Assembly (NCBI RefSeq): GCF_028769735.1
Contig: NC_088200.1
Location: 68,020,061-68,084,060 of the forward strand
Length of the DNA stretch: 64,000 nucleotides
Direction of reading: 5' to 3'
Source of the DNA: Zonotrichia leucophrys gambelii
Lineage: Eukaryota > Chordata > Aves > Passeriformes > Passerellidae
Positions within the stretch are counted from its first letter, which is position 1. Each line of letters starts with the position of its first letter. Shown here piece by piece: positions 1 to 11,444 of this stretch. A model generated the notes under the pieces. That model had not been told where the DNA came from and did no database searches. It saw only the letters and a list, made by a program, of their open reading frames with translations. The position numbers and the translations under genes were made by a program.

Positions 1-320
1 TTGGAAGCATGATTTTATTTTGTTTAATCATGGGAAGTGTGCCTTTGGTCTAAGCATGTAAAATAAAATGCAAAAATGCTCTCACTAAAGTGAATTATAT
101 CAAGACCATCATAGCTATGTTCAAAATTCACAAGACTGAACTAAACATGTCCGAAAAGACATATCATTTTACTTTTTTATTACTTTCACAAGAAATTGAG
201 AATCTTAAACATGTGTTTTTTCATTCTTTCCTCTAAACTGTCTAGGTAGCAGCATTTAAAAAGACCTCATATGTGATATTTGCCCTTTGGCCAGTTTGTT
301 TTTTTTCTTTTCTTCCACAG

Positions 321-462
321 AGAAACCGCAGAAGAAGGAAGAAGAAACATAAAGGAGCACAAAACTGTAAGGTTTCAAACTGAAATTCAACCCCCGAATT
401 TGAAGCACGCCTATTCTCCACCACTCAGGAAAGTTCTCCGGGCTATAGAAATGCAGGGCTAA
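321..462 (+). CDS. candidate 3'-terminal coding exon, gene unidentified
   Basis: A long pyrimidine run ending in ttcttccacag at 310-320 is a textbook splice acceptor. From base 322 one frame stays open for 46 codons and stops at TAA 460-462. The first exon base (321) would complete a split codon. The peptide is hydrophilic and of mixed composition, begins ETAEEGRR and ends LRAIEMQG. It contains K-T-V-R-F, which fits the PP1-docking consensus [RK]-x-V-x-F; this is inference from the motif alone. No upstream exon is in the window, so the gene would enter from the left edge. The frame is also open upstream into the pyrimidine tract, so an initiator is not implied. A GT at 367 after AAACT could act as a donor instead. 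I do not recognise the protein. A chance open frame after a chance acceptor is the main alternative. Confidence 0.4.
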
Positions 463-1290
463 TGACTAATTAGGCACCATGAGAGTATTAGAAGTACATG
501 TTATCCATGCTGGCCTTGTTCTGCTGCCAAAGAAGGCAGTGCTGATACCCACTTTGGTTTCTAATCAAAGTGCAGGTGGCCTCATTTAACTTCAAATTTG
601 TTGCCCATCTTGCTGAAACACGAGTGCAGCAAACTCCTCTCACGTGCTCCGGAAAGACTTCAGCTCTTTCTCTTCTGCAAGGTGAACATCTGTGCCGAGG
701 GAATATTTATGCCCGAGCTATCAAGTGCTAGGTTGGCCCTCTCTGAGAGGTGAAGAGGTGCTGTACTGAGTTCAGGAGCTCTGAAACTGAAAGAATGAGC
801 ATTTAATAGAGGAAGCAGGTAAAGAAGTGTTTAACAGCATGAAACAAGATGCAGTGTTCTAAGTCTGGGTCCAGCCCAGAGCTCTTTGTCTATGTGACAG
901 ACTCCAGCACTGGTGGATCTGGGAAAACAAGGGTGGCAGATATTCTTCCGGTGGTGTTTTTCACCCATTGCCAGGAGCTGAGGGCTCATGGACTTTGGAG
1001 CTGGTTTCTGTAGCCTAGGATTTTCTGGCCCTAGGAAGACTTTTCTTTTGTGAGTCAACTATCAGAAATGCATTCACTGCATTTTTGAAGCCATTTAAAT
1101 GGAGGTGGGAAGAGGGTAGTTTTACTAACAGTGAAGTCAGACCTAAGAAAAATAAGTAAAGCCTGAATATAAACAGGCTACAATAAAGAATAACTTTCTA
1201 AAAAAGGAGAATTCTCAGTCAGATGCTAAGGATGGAAGAAAAAGGTACACTTTAAGATGGTAAGTTATAACTTCAATAAAACAGCATGTA
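463..1290 (+). other. possible 3' UTR of the candidate exon
   Basis: The stretch after the TAA has no further open frame in continuity and no repeat that I recognise. It reaches two AATAAA hexamers at 1182-1187 and 1275-1280. Assignment as UTR depends entirely on the upstream exon being real. Confidence 0.3.
1182..1280 (+). terminator. two candidate polyadenylation signals
   Basis: AATAAA occurs at 1182-1187 and again at 1275-1280, about 720 and 815 bases after the stop of the candidate exon. The hexamer is common by chance in DNA this AT-rich, so support comes only from its position. Confidence 0.25.
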
Positions 1291-2796
1291 AAAAAAATAT
1301 TATATTACTTCAAATGCTTCTTTTTATTCTTGCAGGCAGAAGTTTAAGGAACTTCTATTTAAAAAACCTTTCAATTTTATTAATTTCAAATGGGAATCCT
1401 TCAGTCTATCCTCATTCAGTTTTTTAATGCAATAAGGGAATGCATACTTTCCAAACTTGTTGGAAAAGTTTGAGCAATACCGGTTGATGGATATGTAATT
1501 CAATGTCTATCAGTGCCTTAGCATATTTTACAACCATTTGTCAGAGAAAAAAAAACCCAATTAGACAGAGTAGAAATTATACCTCCAAATATTTCTAAGG
1601 CAGATAAGTAACTTAATCAATAAAATATAGGGTTCATTAGCTTCGGTGAGGACTTGAATGTCAGATATAACAAGCCCAGCAGGGGTGATGAAATTTCATA
1701 TGAGAGGAAAAAGTTCTGCATGAATAATATAGAAAAAATTCTCTGTGTTTTAAATAATAGTATTTTACATATGAAATCAAGACTGCTGGCAGTGGACACA
1801 ATAACCCCAAGGTTTTCAAAACCCCAGTTAGTTTGGTGCAAGTTATTTTCCAAACTACATCTTTATTGTTTCCCAGAAAAGACTGAGTCTGTCTTGGGAC
1901 CCAAAGGTTATGACCATAACTGCTTATTTAAAACTAATATTTATGTCAACCAGGAGAATACAAAAAAGCCACACATTTGTATATATGTCTACTAGAGCAG
2001 AGATACATATGCTCTAATACCGGGAGATCTTTAAAGACTCTCAATAGAAGTAATGCAAATCTTGAGATTTCCAGGGCTGTGTTTCTTCACAACTCACAAT
2101 ACCAGGTATGTGTCCTGTTACATTTCTCAATACCATGTTTACTGTCATGTTTTCTGTGTTTACACAATCTCACAGTTAGGGTTGTGTGAGCACATTTTTG
2201 TTTGGGGTTGAACCAAGAGGAAAAAAGTATAGCCCTGCAAGAATATAACCTGAAACTTCACTTGAACTAGCACTGAACCTGAAATGAAAGGCTTTATCAC
2301 ATAAGATAACAGCAAGGACATGGTTACTTCAGTCTCCTTGCTAAAATCTCAACCTGAATTTAGAAATCACTGAAAAATTTTGGCTTTTCTACGGAACACC
2401 AGTTTTACCAAAAAAAAAAAAAAAGGCTACTTGTTTTGTTTGCAAATTAATTTGATACAGTACTTGTAATAGGAGGCAAAAAAGTATACACTTCAAATGA
2501 GAGAAATGGACTCATTTAACAGGCTTTAAAGAAAAATGTTGATGTTGCCTAATTTTCATTTGTCCCCTATAGACCTACTATTAATTTAATGTAAGCTTAT
2601 TTTAAATTTAGTCTGATCACATTGAACTGTTTTTCACATAAAAAATTTCCCTGTTACATCCAGATTACAATAACTCAATGAGGTTGATATGTCACTTGAC
2701 TTTGGCGATAAATAGGGACAAAAGCAAGGTAGAATTTGCTGTACGTGTAGTTACCCTAGTTTTTTGAGTCAGTTTCTGATAAGAATAGTAGTAGTA

Positions 2797-2865
2797 TTTT
2801 AAAGGTAAAGGTGATTTTAAGGTAGTAAGTGTAATTTTAAAGTGATATTATTTTAAGGGTATAAA
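2797..2865. repeat. degenerate short tandem repeat, about 18 bp x 4
   Basis: Successive blocks beginning tttaaaggtaaaggtga, tttaaggtagtaagtg, tttaaagtgata and tttaagggtata show a drifting unit of about 16-19 bases. The copies differ at several positions, so the array is old. Confidence 0.45.
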
Positions 2866-5800
2866 TTATTTCTCTGTTGGAAAAAAATCCCGTATTAATC
2901 AACATTAGTATAGAAGGCCCTCAGATGTCCACATCTTATACCCATATGAGTTGTGGGAGATATACAATATTTAAGTGCACTACAAAGAATAAAAAGACCA
3001 ATGGTAATACCACCTGTGGATGCTGGATCATGGTACTATTGCTTATTGAATACAGAAGTTGAAACAAAGTGTTGTTTCAGATCTGCTCCAGTCTAAGTGG
3101 TTTAGTGTAAAACACAACAATAATTTTTCAATCAAGAACTACAAAATTTTAAAAGTGTTGTTCTTCAAAACTAATGTTCCAAGTAGCCCTTGCTTTACAT
3201 TTGCAGTTTTGTGCTCTTTAAAATAGCCATATAACTGAATTAATATTAGAAAAGCACACAAAGGCAACTTTCCTATTGCTGCTGGTGTTGCAAGCACACA
3301 AACCTTTCCTCTGAGGCACAGGACAAAAAGACATACCTTGCGTTTTCTCTCAAGAATTTTTATTCCATATGGGAAGCCTTCTTCCTCCAAAAGAAAATAA
3401 GCATTATGGGCCATCCATACGTGAAGATTAAGAATGTCCACCTCTACAAACTTAACAACTTGCTTACACAGTTATCTATGGATTTGTTTCTCTATTCTTG
3501 TGATTAGTAAAAGGTCTGTTGTGCTTTTGCATTATAAACAAGAAGCAAGAAAAAATGATCATTGGCATAACTCCAACATGGTTTCAAAATTTCTTGAGCT
3601 CCCAGGAAGAGGACACTGGTGTGTACTGTATTTTAAATCCGAAGAGGGGTGTTCCTTCTTTTCTGTCTGCATCTTACATGCACCTCAGGAGAAATATTAC
3701 TAATCAGTATTAATTTAAATAGGATTTAAAGGCTTTGAATAGATCCAAATTGATAGCACTTTGGAATGGAACTCCATGTCCATGCAAAAGAGGTTACAGT
3801 AATCTCAGCATAGATGGCAAACCCTGGAGGAGCCTTCACTTGACATCCAGAGCTGTGATTCTGGCAGAGTTGATAAGGAAATGAAAGTTCCTTATCTCAA
3901 TCTTGACTGCCCATATGAAAATGTATATTTATTATGAACTTAATCTTTTGGCTTTTTGCAAGGTGTACCCAAGACTCAGGAACTAGAAGCCATTTGTGAT
4001 GATGTTTCTTTTGTGAGAGGTGGACATTACTACAGTGAAAGAGATGAATTATTAATGCCATATTATTTCAGAAGAAACAATCTGGCGCTAGTACAGATCC
4101 AATTCTTCTCTCTCTTTTATTAATTCCTACTGAGACTACATGGTGTGTGCAGAGAGCACCTTATATTCACCCACTTCAGATTCAGAAAGTAGAGAGACTT
4201 GGGATATACAAAATAAACCTAATTGGAAAGTGGTATATATCTTGTGTTGAAAAACAGTAAAATAGTGTACATTTAATAGGAAAGGGTTTCACTTTTATCC
4301 TGTTTAAAAAGGGCACTAGGGTTTGAAAAGAGAGGGAGTTCCCTCAGGGAACCTGCACAGATGGCCTCTGCAACAGCACCAGGAGGTCAGCGAGGTCCAA
4401 ACTGCTACATGGATGTCATAAAATGACACAGAAAACACATTTAGGCTTTGAACAAGGACTTGAATTTCAGTAATCTCAATCCAGTTGTTCATTGTTCTAT
4501 TTGACCCTGAGGAATGTAAAGATGAGCATACAGATTTCTCTCCTACACAGAGGTGAAGATACCTGATATGTATATTTTCTTGAAATCTGTTATTAAAATC
4601 GTCCAGATGCTTTTGAACTCAGCTGTTTTTTTCTAGCCTATCACTCTGCCAGGAAGTACCAGTAATTTAATCTGATGTAACACAAAAACCTGTCTGTTTT
4701 TAATGACATGATGCCTAACTCCAAAGATCCAGAAACCAGCATTAACAGATAGGAAGAAGTTCATTCAGCAGTTCTTAATCCCCGAAACACACACTAGGAT
4801 GGAGGGTGTACCAGAGTCTTGTATTGCCAGCATATATCCCTGGTGTATATATTTAAATATCCATACAACTTGTGTGGTGTGTTTTCTGAGAACATGCCTT
4901 TTTTCATTTCAATGAGCTAACACACGCTGTCATTACAAAATGTAACACAGCTTGGATTCTTTGCTTTACGGGAAAAAAGGGCAAAAGAAAAAAAAGCTAG
5001 TTTTTTTCAAGCACTACCAATAAGAAATTGAAAATTTAATGTAGGCTATGTGTGCTGTCAACATCCAAATAATCTTCTAGAAAAGTTTGTGTTCTGTGTA
5101 ACTGATGGCTTCAGAGGAACTTTGCAAGGCAAAAACAGATGCACTGTATGTCCCATGGGCTACAAATTTTAGCATACTGGATGTACAATGAAAAAGCATT
5201 TCTCAGCAACCAAAATTTATATGGAGGTAGCCACTAAGGTGTGGCTATTGAAGGTCCCATATATCATTAACTAGAGCTGAGCAGTAAAGTTCCATTTTCA
5301 GTTTGAATAATTTTCTAGCACCCTGCTACTGAAATTTACATGGTTTCAATCCAGAGTAGGTCATTCTAAGACATTTTAAAAAGTCTGCTCTAGATATTCC
5401 TCTGTACTGTGTCCCTCTGTATTCAACAGTGTAAGCTATTAAAAAAAATCTAAAATTATAAAGGCCTGCTTTCTTATCACTACATAGAGAATGTTGATAA
5501 TAGGTTGATTTGCCAGTTAATGATATTTGTATCCTCTCTGGTATTAGATTTAGAGATAGATGGGATGTATCCTTTCCCTCCCACACAATGGTTGAAATTT
5601 TAGTTTTTCCCTTCTGAGAAGGAAAATATCCCAGGCATTTCAAAATAGTATGCATTTGGCTGTGTCAGAGAGAGGGAGAGAGGAAGCTTGTATGTGCAAC
5701 CCAAACAACACATTGGGTTTATATACTTAGTGAGGTATAAAACACACATGGCCAGATCCTTTGTCTGGCTAGCACTAAACAGTAGCTGTCTTCTTCTGAG

Positions 5801-5995
5801 CGCCTCTTTATGTTGCCTACTGGAGATGCCACTCTTTGGGTACGAAAGGGGGTTTCCAGTGATGCAGGAACTGGAAAAGTAGGCTACCGGTCACTCCTTT
5901 CATTCATCAGAAACACTTGCCATCAGATGAAAATTCTTCATGAGAAATATTAAATTTTGAAATTACTCCTACAGAATGTACACTGTACACGCCAC

Positions 5996-6015
5996 ACAGA
6001 TTTTTAAAAATCTGT
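5996..6015. repeat. perfect 20-bp palindrome
   Basis: ACAGATTTTTAAAAATCTGT is its own reverse complement with no spacer. It could extrude as a small cruciform. In AT-rich DNA it may be a chance occurrence. Confidence 0.8.
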
Positions 6016-6119
6016 TTTTTGTAGTGTAGGAGTCTCCACAAGCCCCTCAAATCTACTACTTTTATTTAATTATATGTGGAAGGTGCTCAAATACTCAGTG
6101 ATGCCCATGTCCTCTGTAT

Positions 6120-6785
6120 GCCTCTGTCCTGGTTTAGGGCAAAGTTTGGAGGAAACCTATGAATGGGGTCCCTCCAAAAAGGAGATTCAAGTGGCCCTTC
6201 CTCCAACTGATTCAGGAAAAGATTTTCTTGGAGAAAAGTGGAAAAAATGTTTATTTAATAAGCAAAGTTTTTACAAACATGGGAAAATGAATAATATTAA
6301 ACAGTGGAGGCTCTTGCTGTTCTGAAGAGATGGCAAATTCAGAGAGAGTCCTGTTAGTGGGGTGTAGCTCAGCTCTCTCAGTCCCTACCAGTCCCTCCAG
6401 TGCTGGGAAAATGCAGCATCCTGGGCCCCAGTGGGCCACAGGTGGGAACTCCCGGTGTTCTTCTGGATTTCAGTCCAGAGCAAGGCTGATCTGTTCCAAG
6501 AAAAAAGAAAAGCCACAGTCAGAGGAACTTCCCTGGCTTCAGCTAGGTAGAAAAAACTAACTGAAGGTAAAGAAGAGCTCTCTCCTGCCGTCTGTGCTGC
6601 AGAAAACATAGTCTGGGAGTCTGGAATGCAAGGGAGAAAGTGCAGTTTCTGAGAAAAATCTTGAGCTTCTTTTTCCCTCCACTTCACTATCAGAATCAGT
6701 CTTAAAGGTGCAGAAATGAATATCCAGCATAAACAGAACAGATGATTAGGATACAAGAATCATAAAGTCATCCTAGGACAGCCTC
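6120..6785. repeat. target-site duplication GCCTC flanking the LTR
   Basis: GCCTC at 6120-6124 directly precedes the terminal TG and is repeated at 6781-6785 directly after the terminal CA. Exact 5-bp copies at both ends fix the LTR boundaries to the base. Confidence 0.85.
6125..6780 (-). mobile_element. ERVL-type solo LTR with 5-bp target duplication
   Basis: On the minus strand the element opens TGTCCTAGGATGACTTT and closes CTAAACCAGGACA, giving the short inverted TGTCCT/AGGACA ends of avian ERVL LTRs. Both sides carry GCCTC (6120-6124 and 6781-6785), a 5-bp target-site duplication typical of class III elements. Minus orientation is set by an AATAAA signal (complement of 6250-6255) ahead of the presumed R/U5. 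No internal retroviral sequence is attached, so the locus is a recombined solo LTR of 656 bp. Open frames across it on either strand are not genes. Confidence 0.85.
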
Positions 6786-7179
6786 TAGCACTCATCACAA
6801 TGCAGACAATAATTCTGAGTTATATACAACATGGGAAGTACTTGTAGTTCCTAGAGGATAGATTTATTATCACTAAGGAAAAGCAGTTATTATATGTAAT
6901 ATATGTAATATATTTATTCATTCAGTGGTTTTATTTATGGGCTTTGGTTTTTCTTTTTTTTTCCTCAGAGAAATTTAGGGATTTCATCAAGAATATCATC
7001 CTCATCTTCAGTTCACTATCAAAGGCTTGGCATTTTCATGTTATCCGATCATGAATTTGAATTAGACAGAAAATTCTCAGTAGAAGCCTGATTGATGCTC
7101 TTTGTTTTCTGATTTAGTTAAACTAAATATTTCTTTTTCTAAACAGCTACTATTCAAAATAATAAACTGTAGGTTTGCA

Positions 7180-7475
7180 GCTATTCAACCCAGCCAATTC
7201 TTATGCAAATACAGTAATGGGTCACAAGGTTGGCTGTGAATTGTGATCCCTTGTGCAGTTTCTTAAATGAGGGGCAATGCCAACTCAGCTTTGCTTAGCT
7301 CATTTACTCTGCATCTCAACTTGTAAATTAATCATTGCTGGCAACATCAATTTGGTTGTAATTAATCATACAGGGAGGAGCAAAGAAATTGCACTGAAGT
7401 GAGTCATATTAACAACATTATCTGATTGCTCTCAGTGTAATTTACTGGGATCCTGATGCGCACATACAAGGCTTC
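7180..7475. promoter_or_regulatory. candidate conserved noncoding enhancer
   Basis: This is complex, non-repetitive sequence with clustered motifs: an octamer ATGCAAAT at 7203-7210, TAATTAAT at 7359-7366, and ATTAATCAT twice (7327-7335 and 7361-7369). POU and homeodomain proteins bind such sites. No repeat family is recognised and no frame is open. The enhancer reading is inference, since conservation cannot be seen from one sequence. Confidence 0.3.
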
Positions 7476-7689
7476 TGGCTGGTACCTTGGCACAGAAGGA
7501 AATCTGTAAATTGCTGTAGAATACTGTCTAGCCCAACTAGCCATACACACAGGTTTCTAATGAGCCCTGCTCTGACGCATTAATTTTGTGCCCATAATTG
7601 TGCAGGTTCTCAGTCCTTTAACTGTCAAACTGCCAACAAAGGAAAGGGACTTCTAGCGCCCCTCTGGAACATAATAAAAACCAGTGGAG

Positions 7690-8190
7690 TCCTAAGGCCT
7701 AGGAGCTCTTGGACAGCACCCAAAGGAGGGCCCTGAGGATGGTGAAGGCCCTTGGGGTGAAGCCATGTGAGGAGTGGCTGATGTCCCTTGGTCTGTTCAG
7801 CCTGGAGAAGGGGACACTGAGGGGAGACCTCACTGCAGGTGCAACTTCCTTGTGAGGGGAAGAGGAGGGGCAGGCACTGATCTCTGCTCTGTGGTGACAG
7901 GGACAGAACATGATGGAATGGCCTGAAGTGGTTTCAGGGAAGTTTAATCTGGATATCAGAAAAAGATTCATCACCCAGAGGGTGGTTGGGCACTGGAACA
8001 GGCTCCTCCTTGGTTCCCTGGAACAGGGAAGTGTTCACAGCAACAGCCTGAGAGAGTTCAAGAGACATTTGGGCAATGCTCCTGGGCGCATGGTGTGACT
8101 TTTTGTGTGTCCTGTGCAGGGCCAGGAGTTGGACTTGGTGATCCTGACAGGTCCCTTCCAACTCACTGTGTTCTGAGACTCTGTGAGAGA
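7690..8190 (+). mobile_element. CR1 LINE, 5'-truncated 3' end
   Basis: The segment matches the 3' part of an avian CR1 element. It contains successive blocks familiar from CR1: cagcacccaaaggagggcc, ctgttcagcctggagaag, cacccagagggtggttggg and the tail with gccaggagttggactt and tcccttccaactca. It covers the end of the second open reading frame and the short 3' UTR. The 5' end is truncated, as is usual for CR1, and the frame is broken by substitutions, so it is dead. A short insertion-like inverted motif (ttccctggaacagggaa) sits near 8012-8028. Confidence 0.9.
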
Positions 8191-10298
8191 TCCACCCCAG
8201 TGACATGTTGCTACAGACAACAGGAAAAATCAGATAAAAAGTTTGTGTTGAATTTAAAGTCAAAGTTATCTGAAGAAAATGAAAATGGGAAACAATTAAC
8301 TAAGGGTTTTTCCATATTGGTTAGGACTTTTTTTCACTCCAAACAAAAGCAAATTAAAATATTAGATATTAATGGTCTTAGGCAACAGTGGAAGAATTGG
8401 TCCTTGTATATTTCAAAGAGATCCTGTTAATAAAATGCTTAAGGACGAGAAGAACTTGAAGTTTCTTTACACATTCAGTTAACCTCAAAACAGGTTAATG
8501 ATAAACAAAATTTCATTTCTAAAACAATTTAACTATGGCATAATTCTAATGTGACATGTATATCTGTTTCCAGACAGGAAACAGAAAAGCAGTATGACAG
8601 ATGATCTTAAACAATAAACCAAAAAGCTGAAAGTGGAAGTCTAGAAGCAAGACAACTTCTGTTTTTCACTTTTACATGCATCTAATGCAAGTGTATGCCC
8701 ACTCAAGCAGTTGCCTGTAGTCTTGACGTGCAGCTTGAGGCTGTGCTTTCCCAGAGGGTGTCCAACTTTCACAGGCCCATGCATGACCGTACATACTTCA
8801 ACAGCTACTTGAAATGCAGATGAAGACTGTTATTTCACACTGCACTGTTCATTAAAGCTCTAAATAGGTTAAAATTAGTTTTCCTACTTGATTGATACTT
8901 GTGTTCAAAAGATATTCCTTTCTTTAAAACCAGATTTGTTTGACCAGAGTTAAAATGTTAGCAAATCAGAAAGGTCAGTGATAAGGTAAATGGATTGCAT
9001 GCCTAAGTATATTCCAACTTTTCCAGAAAACCAGGTGACCTACATAAACCTCCCATCTAATAATAAATGTGTTTCAACTAGGGCAATAATTGTAGGAGGC
9101 CAATTAGCCAGTTACAGGAGGCTGTGCAGCAGGCCACTGGAAGAAACTATTTAATTTCTTTTGTTTTAACTGGAGCAGCAATAGCAAACAGGTTTCTCCT
9201 ACTCTGAGAGTAGTAAGTTGATGAAAAGTGGAAAAATCAGGTAATAGGGAGAATAAAAAAAATGCCACTGATATTATACATTTTAATTATTTTCCTTGCA
9301 ACCCAGAGACCTGAATTGCAGTGTCAGCCCTTCTAGCACCTCTGCTCTGCCAGTGAGAATGAAGGGTGTGGGAAAGGAGGGATCTCCTGCCATCCCAGGA
9401 GCCCATCCCCTTAGGCTTGTGCCTGGGCAATGCAGCAGCAGAGGCAAGTCTACAGTGAAAAGCTCCACCAGCCTCCAGCAAGCCACACTCGTGGAAGTCA
9501 CAAGTTAGCAGTTGTATTGCTGTGTTTAAACTAGAGCCATTTGACTTACAAGTGGTCCTATGAAGCCAAGCTGAAGCACAGTTTGGATAGCTTTTCTTCC
9601 TAAATCTCTCAAATATAATTGTCCATAATTGGAGCTTGATGCTAACTGAGTTCGCTGCAAGATGTCTAATGAAGTTCAAGGCAGGCAAACATTTCCTGTG
9701 GTCTTTGAGAGGATTATTACCTCCATATAATGCAAAGCTGTTCTGGTTTGAACCCCTAAGACTGGTACAAAACACTCTTAATATCCCTGTTTTTTCAAAA
9801 AGTGAAATAGAAGTGACATTGCTTGCAATTTATTTGCACAAATGAATTTGTAGGGTAAGACAGCTTTTACCCCAGCTCCAAGCCCTCAAGTAATGGATTA
9901 TCAGTCTTATAAAGCACAGCTTCTAAATCAAGCAGGACACAACATAAAACAGTAGGCATAAAGAACTTCTACAGAACACCCCAATTGTCCCTAGAGTGCT
10001 ATATTGTTTTTCTTCAGAAAGAGAAAAATGTGTTAATTGTAGCTAAATCACAGGACATTAGTCTCAGCTTAAAATGCACAGCTAAGCAGCAACCACAACA
10101 ATGGCAGATATCCTCATAGGGAAAACTTTAAATCTGAATACTGAGACTGGCATTTGTACACATGGTAAATAGAAGTATACCAGAATGTCACATTCAATTC
10201 TCTAAAAATTATGCCTAAAACTTAGAAAGGACTTGAAAATGTATAGTGCTAATAACACCAACATTGTGATTGAGAAACCCAAATGGGCCATTCACTAA
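8191..10298. other. noncoding, no recognised gene
   Basis: I see no gene, RNA or classifiable repeat. A moderately GC-richer patch at about 9300-9500 has overlapping open frames on both strands with no splice or domain support. They look like chance. Confidence 0.5.
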
Positions 10299-10361
10299 AG
10301 AGTTGGACTCAATGATCCCTCTGGGTCCTTTCCAATTCAGACTATTCTATGATTCTGTGAA
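10299..10361 (+). mobile_element. CR1 3' tail fragment
   Basis: agagttggactcaatgatcc, tcctttccaattcag and ttctatgattctgtga are the terminal 60 or so bases of an avian CR1, here without body. Such tail-only copies result from strong 5' truncation. The tail could also be all that remains of a CR1-mobilised SINE. Confidence 0.85.
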
Positions 10362-11444
10362 AATAAGAAGAATTAAAATCTGTTGTCTGTAAGACAAGCC
10401 TTATCTTGAGAGACTTAGCAAGCTTTGTCTATTTGTTTATCCAAAAAAGGCAGAAATAGCAGATTTATTATTGTGTATTATTGTATATATTGTATAAAGG
10501 ACAGAATTCAAACAGACAAGGAGTAGGGGGTCACAGATTGGAAGGACAGATGGAAGCCATTGCAGTTAGTGCTAAAATCTATGTAAGCACCAGGGAAAAA
10601 ACCAAAACTTTTAGAACTGCACTATGAAGTATGTCTGATGAGAACAGCGAGCGGTGTCCTGCGCAGACAATACGGATCAACACTGGCATATGCACTCTTG
10701 GGGTGGTTTTCATGCCAATAGGGGGTAGGTACATCCCTGAAAGACCTTCAGCCCATGGATGGCGTGCTCTGGAGCACAAACAAGAGTCACAGATGGAGTT
10801 GCACATGGAGTGTCAGAAATTTGTGAAGCATCATCTGGCAGAAAGAAGCCATGGGTCACAGAGCACGGGAAAGCCACTGGACAAAGCATCTCAGGTTCCT
10901 ACACCACCTTTACCTCCCTGGGTGAACTCAGATGCACTGAGCACAATTCCAGAAAACACATAAAAACTTTAGGCTGAGAAAAGGCAACAATAAATGTTTC
11001 TTTAAGTACTTGTATAAATGCTTCTGGAGTTTTTTGCCCCACTTCCAACATTCAAATCATTGATCAGAACTTTATGTTTACTAATGATGAGTCAAATATG
11101 TTTCTCCAACTGAAGGCTGTTTTGTTTGTGACAACAAGCACAAGTGTTAGCTGATTCAAAATTGCTCTACAGAATAAGAAGGCATAACAAAATCCAATTC
11201 TGTTTTGCTTGCGGCAAGGTATTGAAAAATAAAATTGGTATCTGATTATAAATGTGTTATAGCATAAGAAGGCATTACAACATCTTCATATGGCTGCAAG
11301 ATAACGTGCTAATCACACACTAGGTTGGAAGGGGTATAGCAGCAAGGGCTTTGACTACTCAGAATAAGGATCAGAAAAATGCTGGTCTGCTGCTGTGCAG
11401 GATCTTGAAACCATGATCAGATAGAAGAAAATTATAGTGGTCCC
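10362..11444. other. noncoding; GC-richer segment with a 110-codon open frame
   Basis: Most of this stretch is plain AT-rich DNA. Between about 10600 and 10980 CpG and GC are higher, one + frame is open for 110 codons (10631-10963), and caataaatg follows at about 10991. I do not recognise the product and see no domain. It may be part of an unclassified LTR or other retroelement. It is listed as unexplained sequence, not as a gene. Confidence 0.3.

Larger units (their letters stand above)
1291..6124. other. noncoding, no recognised gene
   Basis: No coding region, RNA gene or classifiable repeat was recognised. Visible minor features are a homopolymer A run near 2410-2424, a degenerate tandem array around 2797-2865 with a unit of about 18 bases resembling attttaaaggta, and a perfect 20-bp palindrome at 5996-6015. 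Open frames here are short and interleaved on both strands, as expected by chance. Confidence 0.5.
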
